Assembly (NCBI GenBank): GCA_035341015.1
Contig: DAOQUL010000013.1
Span: 1 to 64,000 of the forward strand
Direction of reading: 5' to 3'
Source: JAKQIM01 sp029557965
Lineage (GTDB): Bacteria > Chloroflexota > Anaerolineae > Anaerolineales > UBA4823
DNA: 64,000 bases
Under the pieces are notes generated by a model. The model searched no databases. It was not told the DNA's origin and saw nothing but the letters and a program-made list of their open reading frames with translations. The stretch's first letter is position 1; each line of letters opens with the position of its first letter. The position numbers were made by a program, and so were the translations under genes. Below are positions 59,736-64,000 of this stretch, piece after piece.

Positions 59736-61391
59736 CTACTTGAGCATTGGCATCTTGATGCCGTGCCGCCGAGCCGCTTGCACGGCGATCTCATAGCCGG
59801 CATCGGCGTGGCGCACCACACCCATGCCCGGGTCCGAGGTTAAAACGCATTCCAGGCGCCGGGCCGCCTCAGGCGTGCCGTCTGCCACGATCACCTGCCC
59901 GGCGTGCTGGCTGTAGCCAATGCCCACGCCGCCGCCGTGATGGAAAGAGACCCACGTAGCGCCGCCCACTGCATTGACCAGGGCGTTCAAAATCGGCCAG
60001 TCGCTGACGGCATCGGTGCCGTCTTTCATTGCCTCGGTCTCGCGGTTGGGCGAGGCAACTGAGCCGGCATCCAGGTGATCGCGGCCGATCACAATCGGGG
60101 CCTTGACCACGCCTTCGGCAACCAGGTTGTTGAACATCAGGCCGGCTTCGGCGCGCTCGCCGTAGCCCAACCAACAGATGCGCGAGGGCAGGCCCTGGAA
60201 AGGCACCTTCTCGCGCGCCATCTTCAGCCAGCGGTGCAGGTGAGCATCATCGGGGAACAATTCCATGATGGCTTCATCGGTGCGGTAAATATCTTCTGGG
60301 TCGCCCGAAAGCGCCACCCAGCGGAACGGCCCTTTGCCCTCGCAGAACAATGGGCGAATATAGGCCGGGACAAACCCTGGGAAGTTGAAAGCATCTTTCA
60401 CGCCGTGATCGAAGGCGCGCTGGCGGATGTTGTTGCCGTAATCGAAGACCTCGGCGCCGCGGCGCTGGAACTCCAGCATGGCCTCTACCTGGCGGGCCAT
60501 GGATGGAATCGAGCGGTGGGCATATTCTTTGGGGTCACTTTGGCGCAGCGCATTCGCCTCTTCCACGTTCAGGCCTTCAGGCACGTACATCAAGACGTCG
60601 TGGGCAGGCGTCTGATCGGTGACCACGTCGGGAATCACGTTGTACTTATACAACAGCTCAGGATAGATTTCGGCCGCGTTGCCCACCAGGCCGATCGATT
60701 TTGGCTGTTCTTTATCCCGGCACTCTTCCACCAGGGTCATGGCTTCTTCCAGGTTATCGACCACCACGTCCACATAGCCGATCTCCTGGCGGCGCTTGGC
60801 ACGCGCCGGATCTACCTCTACCACCAGGCCAATCCCCTCGTTCATGGTGATTGCCAGGGGCTGGGCGCCGCCCATGCCTCCCAGGCCGGCGGTCAGCGTG
60901 AGCTTGCCCTTGAGCGAGCCCCAACCGCGCTGCTGGGCCAACGAGCCGAGGGTTTCGTATGTGCCCTGCAAGATGCCTTGTGTGCCAATATAGATCCACG
61001 AACCGGCTGTCATCTGCCCATACATGATCAAGCCCTTGGCTGCCAGCGCATCGAAATGCTGCTGGGTTGCCCAGTGCGGCACCAGGTTCGAGTTCGCAAT
61101 CAATACGCGGGGCGCGTCGGCGTGTGTCTTGAATACAACCACCGGTTTGCCAGACTGCACGAGAAGAGTCTCGTCATTTTCCAGCTCTTTTAGCGCTTCC
61201 AGGATCGCATCGAAGGCCTCCCAACTGCGGGCAGCCTGGCCTCGCCCGCCGTAAACCACCAGGTCTTGGGGGCGCTCAGCCACTTCAGGATCCAGGTTGT
61301 TCTGGATCATGCGGTAAGCGGCCTCGGTGAGCCAGGATTTACAGGTGAGTTGGGTGCCGCGTGGGGCGCGTACTGTACGTGGACCAGACAT
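59736..61391 (-). CDS. hutU: Urocanate hydratase
   Basis: 551 residues, the family length, with AAGGAG before the ATG. VVYGGRGQAARSWEAF, YGQMTAGSWIYIGTQGILQGTYE and TAGLGGMGGAQPLAITMNEG are hallmark segments, and SRICWLGYGERAEAGL holds the NAD-linked Cys. It converts urocanate to imidazolonepropionate in histidine breakdown. No other hut gene is in the window. It has its own promoter (61442-61469), and an Rrf2 regulator gene lies just upstream. Confidence 0.97.
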   Translation of the reverse strand: MSGPRTVRAPRGTQLTCKSWLTEAAYRMIQNNLDPEVAERPQDLVVYGGRGQAARSWEAFDAILEALKELENDETLLVQSGKPVVVFKTHADAPRVLIANSNLVPHWATQQHFDALAAKGLIMYGQMTAGSWIYIGTQGILQGTYETLGSLAQQRGWGSLKGKLTLTAGLGGMGGAQPLAITMNEGIGLVVEVDPARAKRRQEIGYVDVVVDNLEEAMTLVEECRDKEQPKSIGLVGNAAEIYPELLYKYNVIPDVVTDQTPAHDVLMYVPEGLNVEEANALRQSDPKEYAHRSIPSMARQVEAMLEFQRRGAEVFDYGNNIRQRAFDHGVKDAFNFPGFVPAYIRPLFCEGKGPFRWVALSGDPEDIYRTDEAIMELFPDDAHLHRWLKMAREKVPFQGLPSRICWLGYGERAEAGLMFNNLVAEGVVKAPIVIGRDHLDAGSVASPNRETEAMKDGTDAVSDWPILNALVNAVGGATWVSFHHGGGVGIGYSQHAGQVIVADGTPEAARRLECVLTSDPGMGVVRHADAGYEIAVQAARRHGIKMPMLK

Positions 61392-61441
61392 AGATTCGCT
61401 CCTTGATCATGTTAGGTTGAAAATAAAACCCCTCCAGGTGG

Positions 61442-61469
61442 ATTATACCAAGAGGGGCTGTGACGACAA
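61442..61469 (-). promoter_or_regulatory. hutU promoter
   Basis: Minus strand TTGTCG (61469-61464), 16 bp, TATAAT (61447-61442), with TGG before the hexamer as extended -10. Confidence 0.65.
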
Positions 61470-61516
61470 GTATTGGGTGCAACCAAAAGTCTGCAAAGGG
61501 ATGGTATAGAGCTTGC

Positions 61517-61936
61517 TTAATCGGCTGCAGTGGGTAACAATGAAAGCAAGTGGGCAAAGTTGGTTTTGCTCAGGCGCTCGACCAGCTCATGTTGGGCGTC
61601 GCACCACACCGGTTTCATCGGGCAATCATCGCCGAACATGCATCCGCCGTTATCGCCTACGCATTCGTTCAGCAGGATGGGCCCGTCGATGGCTTCAACA
61701 ACATCCAATAAAGAAATCTCTTCTGGGGGCCTGGCGAGGGATACGCCGCCGCGCGCCCCGCGTGAAGTTTGCAGAAGGCCAGCTACTGAAAGCTGTGAGA
61801 CAATCTTGGCTAAGAAAGAGGGGGGAATTTGTTTTTCTTGGGCAATTTGGCTGGTAGCTGCCCGGCGCTCAGGCCCTAACTGCGCCAGGTACACCATGGC
61901 CCGCACTGCATAGTCGGCCTGTCGTGTAATTTGCAT
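61517..61936 (-). CDS. Rrf2-family regulator with Fe-S-type cysteines
   Basis: 139 residues, with AGGGAG before the ATG. The N-terminal winged helix is MQITRQADYAVRAMVYLAQL, IPPSFLAKIVSQLSVAGLL and SRGARGGVSLARP. Four Cys lie in the loop ECVGDNGGCMFGDDCPMKPVWCD, three of them in the spacing seen in cluster-binding IscR/NsrR/RirA proteins. It probably senses iron, NO or redox state. An inverted repeat just upstream may be its own operator. It is next to hutU, but a link is not proved. Confidence 0.88.
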   Translation of the reverse strand: MQITRQADYAVRAMVYLAQLGPERRAATSQIAQEKQIPPSFLAKIVSQLSVAGLLQTSRGARGGVSLARPPEEISLLDVVEAIDGPILLNECVGDNGGCMFGDDCPMKPVWCDAQHELVERLSKTNFAHLLSLLPTAAD

Positions 61937-61966
61937 CGTTGACTCCCTTGTTATTTCGGTGATATT

Positions 61967-61979
61967 GATAAAAATTATC
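61967..61979. promoter_or_regulatory. Candidate Rrf2 operator
   Basis: GATAAAAATTATC, a perfect 5+3+5 bp inverted repeat 30 bp upstream of the Rrf2 start. It is AT-rich like known Rrf2-family sites. Confidence 0.4.
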
Positions 61980-62195
61980 CCTTATATTTTAGGTGCTTTT
62001 TACCTTGTTCTCAAGTGACAGAGGTCATTCGCAATATATGACGGTCATCCTTTAGAAAGTAAAACGTTCCAGGGATGATTTTATGATAAGATTGTGCGTG
62101 TTTTCTCGATCACCAGTGCCGGGCGGCGCGGGCTTTATTTATATTTGCTTGCAGCACCCTGCACATATTGTTTCAAACGGAGGTTTGATCATACT

Positions 62196-63506
62196 ATGAA
62201 ACAGATCTGTGTTGTTGGTGTGGGATACGTTGGCCTGGTAACGGCAGCTTGCTTTGCAGATCTTGGCAATCGGGTGATTGCGCTGGATGTTAATGAAGAA
62301 AAGGTCAAGGGCCTGCAGAAGGGCATCATGCCGATTTTTGAACCCGGGCTAAAAGAAATCGTTGAACGCAATGTCAATAGCAAGCGCCTGACGTTCAGCA
62401 CCTCATACCCCGAGGCGCTCAAAGGCACCGAGTTTGCCTTCATCGGCGTAGGCACCCCCTCAGGGGTTGATGGCGAAGCCGACTTGCAGTATGTGGAAGC
62501 CTCGGCGCGCGCTATCGCCGAGAATATGAGCGCCCCCCTGATCATCATCAACAAGTCCACCGTGCCGGTAGGCACCGGCGATTGGGTGGCGGATATCGTG
62601 CAGAAGCACCAACCGCACTCCATTCCTTTCTGGGTGGTCTCTTGCCCCGAATTCTTGCGTGAGGGTTCGGCCATCGCCGATTTCATGCAGCCGCACCGCA
62701 CCGTGCTCGGCTCGATGGATCGCGATGCCGCCGAAAAGGTGGCCCAGCTTCACCTGCCGCTGCGCGCCCCCATCGTCATCACCGACCTGCGCACCGCCGA
62801 GATGATCAAGTACGCCTCCAATGCCTTCCTGGCGACCAAGATTTCCTTCATCAACGAAATCGCCACCATTTGCGAGGCCCTGGGCGCAGATGTAAAAGAG
62901 GTGGCTGTGGGCATGGGGTACGATGCTAGGATTGGTAAACAATTCTTGGATGCCGGCCTGGGCTATGGCGGCTCTTGCTTCCCCAAAGACGTGAAGGCCT
63001 TGGCTTACATGGCGGCTGAGAAAGGCCGCCACCCCCAGCTTTTGAACGCCGTGATGGAGATCAATGATGATCAACGCCTCAAGGCGATCAACATCTTGAA
63101 AGAGATGACCGGTGACTTGAAAGGCAAGACCATTGGCTTGCTGGGCCTATCCTTCAAGCCCAATACCGATGACATGCGCGATGCCCCTGCCATCACCATT
63201 GCCCAGCGTTTGCAGGCCGAAGGCGCCACTGTGCGCGCCTATGACCCCGTGTCGATGGAAGTGGCCCGCCCGCTGATGCCTGGTGTTGAAATGAAGGATG
63301 ACCCTTACAGCATGGCTGAGGGCTGCGACGCCCTGATGATCATCACCGAGTGGAACGAGTTCAAGCAACTCGACCGCCCGCGTCTGCGCCAATTGATGCA
63401 CAAGCCGGTCATCTTCGACGGCCGCAACATCTATGAGCCCGATGACATGGCCAAGATCGGTTTCGTTTACCGCGGCGTTGGCCGCGGCTACGCTTTCTCG
63501 CGCTAA
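62196..63506 (+). CDS. ugd: UDP-glucose 6-dehydrogenase
   Basis: 436 residues from the ATG at 62196, 12 nt after GGAGG; a longer frame from 62094 is rejected. NAD Rossmann motif CVVGVGYVGLVTAACFADLG, the central AEMIKYASNAFLATKISFIN with Lys and Asn, catalytic Cys261 in GYGGSCFPKD with K264, and the C-terminal NTDDMRDAPA and IFDGRNIYEP. It oxidises UDP-glucose to UDP-glucuronate for exopolysaccharides or envelope glycans. The 259 bp stretch upstream has no clear other gene. Confidence 0.95.
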   Translation: MKQICVVGVGYVGLVTAACFADLGNRVIALDVNEEKVKGLQKGIMPIFEPGLKEIVERNVNSKRLTFSTSYPEALKGTEFAFIGVGTPSGVDGEADLQYVEASARAIAENMSAPLIIINKSTVPVGTGDWVADIVQKHQPHSIPFWVVSCPEFLREGSAIADFMQPHRTVLGSMDRDAAEKVAQLHLPLRAPIVITDLRTAEMIKYASNAFLATKISFINEIATICEALGADVKEVAVGMGYDARIGKQFLDAGLGYGGSCFPKDVKALAYMAAEKGRHPQLLNAVMEINDDQRLKAINILKEMTGDLKGKTIGLLGLSFKPNTDDMRDAPAITIAQRLQAEGATVRAYDPVSMEVARPLMPGVEMKDDPYSMAEGCDALMIITEWNEFKQLDRPRLRQLMHKPVIFDGRNIYEPDDMAKIGFVYRGVGRGYAFSR

Positions 63507-63513
63507 CGAGGCA

Positions 63514-63555
63514 GAGGGCGTTTGGGCAGTGCTGCAGCACTGCCCAAACGCCCTC
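63514..63555 (+). terminator. Perfect 42 nt palindromic terminator after ugd
   Basis: Two 21 nt arms without mismatch or loop, followed by GCATTTT. Only 9 bp separate it from the next start codon. Confidence 0.8.
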
Positions 63556-63564
63556 GCATTTTAA

Positions 63565-64000
63565 ATGTCCGATTCAACTCCCCCTGTTTGCAGTTACGAA
63601 GGCTCTGATTACCAGACCAGTTTTTGGGAGCACGGCGGCCGCGCCTACGAAGACCAGGCCGAAGCCGTGGCCCTGCGCCGCTTGCTGCCCGCCAGCGGAA
63701 AGCTTCTGTTAGAGCTGGGGGCTGGGGCAGGGCGCAACACGCCGCGTTACCAGGGCTTCGAGCGGGTTGTGCTGTTGGATTATTCGCTGACCCAGCTCCA
63801 GCAGGCCGCTCAGCGCCTGGGATTCTCTGAGCGTTACCTTTTCGTGGCGGCAGATGTTTACCGCCTGCCCTTTGTCAACGGCCTCTTTGATGCTGCCACC
63901 ATGATCCGCACCCTGCACCATATGGCAGATGCCCCCCTGGCGTTGCGCCAGGTGCGGCGCGTGATGCAGCCGGGGGCAACCTTCATCCTGGAATATGCCA
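63565..64000 (+). CDS. Class I SAM-dependent methyltransferase, cut by the window edge
   Basis: 145 residues are visible from the ATG at 63565 with no stop before the window ends. Motif I is LLLELGAGAGRNTPRYQGF, followed by VVLLDYSLTQLQQA and the acidic loop VAADVYRLPFVNGLFDAATMIRTLHHM, which fits the Methyltransf_11/ubiE-like class. The substrate is unknown. No Shine-Dalgarno is visible, and a palindromic terminator lies directly before it. Confidence 0.85.
   Translation, partial: MSDSTPPVCSYEGSDYQTSFWEHGGRAYEDQAEAVALRRLLPASGKLLLELGAGAGRNTPRYQGFERVVLLDYSLTQLQQAAQRLGFSERYLFVAADVYRLPFVNGLFDAATMIRTLHHMADAPLALRQVRRVMQPGATFILEYA

Noticed and set aside
60075..61193. 372 codon open frame opposite hutU
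   Set aside because: Shadow of urocanase, no ribosome site or motif.
1..64000. CRISPR array, prophage or complete insertion sequence
   Set aside because: No direct-repeat/spacer pattern, no phage structural genes and no transposase were found; the only tandem repeat is the 18 bp unit near 14731-14820.

Overview
The window reads as one scaffold of a high-GC, Gram-negative-type bacterium, most likely Chloroflexota (class Anaerolineae). This is inferred from gene content and style: Pro/Thr-rich lipoproteins with WD40 or LysM domains, cyclase-AAA-TPR giants, a multi-GAF GGDEF protein, a HerA/NurA cluster, DUF5946 and DUF429 proteins, and an orphan RHS tip of the type common there. No rRNA or tRNA gene is visible. 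A run of exactly 100 N (24157-24256) marks a scaffold join, so this is probably a draft or metagenome-assembled genome.

Layout. 1-2450 is an AT-richer accessory patch: a small membrane protein, a headless RHS C-terminal tip, a lipoprotein that could be its immunity partner, and another membrane protein. 2634-14230 is mostly housekeeping: a DnaQ-like exonuclease coupled to an unknown protein, a MuiA-like protein, a LacI regulator with three identical operators beside a ParB-like protein, an NfeD/SPFH pair, a GNAT enzyme, RNase D, a beta-CASP hydrolase and a WD40 lipoprotein. 14241-19655 (minus strand) is catabolic: P5C dehydrogenase, a two-subunit CoA-transferase, galactokinase and a tyrosine phosphatase. 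19773-24471 holds small enzymes, several behind leaderless promoters.

24484-31755 (minus strand) is the most distinctive block: a tightly packed run of PilZ protein, NurA nuclease, stand-alone HAS-barrel-like protein, metallophosphoesterase, HerA ATPase, second metallophosphoesterase and APH-type kinase. It looks like a DNA-end-processing module joined to a c-di-GMP receptor domain. 31808-39567 carries a Ca2+-type P-ATPase, isocitrate dehydrogenase, an XPB-like accessory protein, a lipid kinase and a LysM/lamin-tail protein. 39691-47101 holds two paralogous cyclase-AAA-TPR proteins placed tail to tail, with degenerate cyclase catalytic residues. 47293-53930 holds surE, then the CIRCE-controlled hrcA-grpE-dnaK set, dnaJ behind its own promoter, and prmA. 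53967-59573 is a giant sensor diguanylate cyclase with eight GAF domains. The right end carries hutU, an Rrf2 regulator, UDP-glucose dehydrogenase and a methyltransferase cut by the window edge.

Two genome-style features recur. At least eight genes have a TANNNT -10 box 5-8 nt before the start codon and no Shine-Dalgarno, which predicts leaderless mRNAs. Several genes end in near-perfect palindromic terminators, and in convergent pairs these include coding sequence or stop codons.
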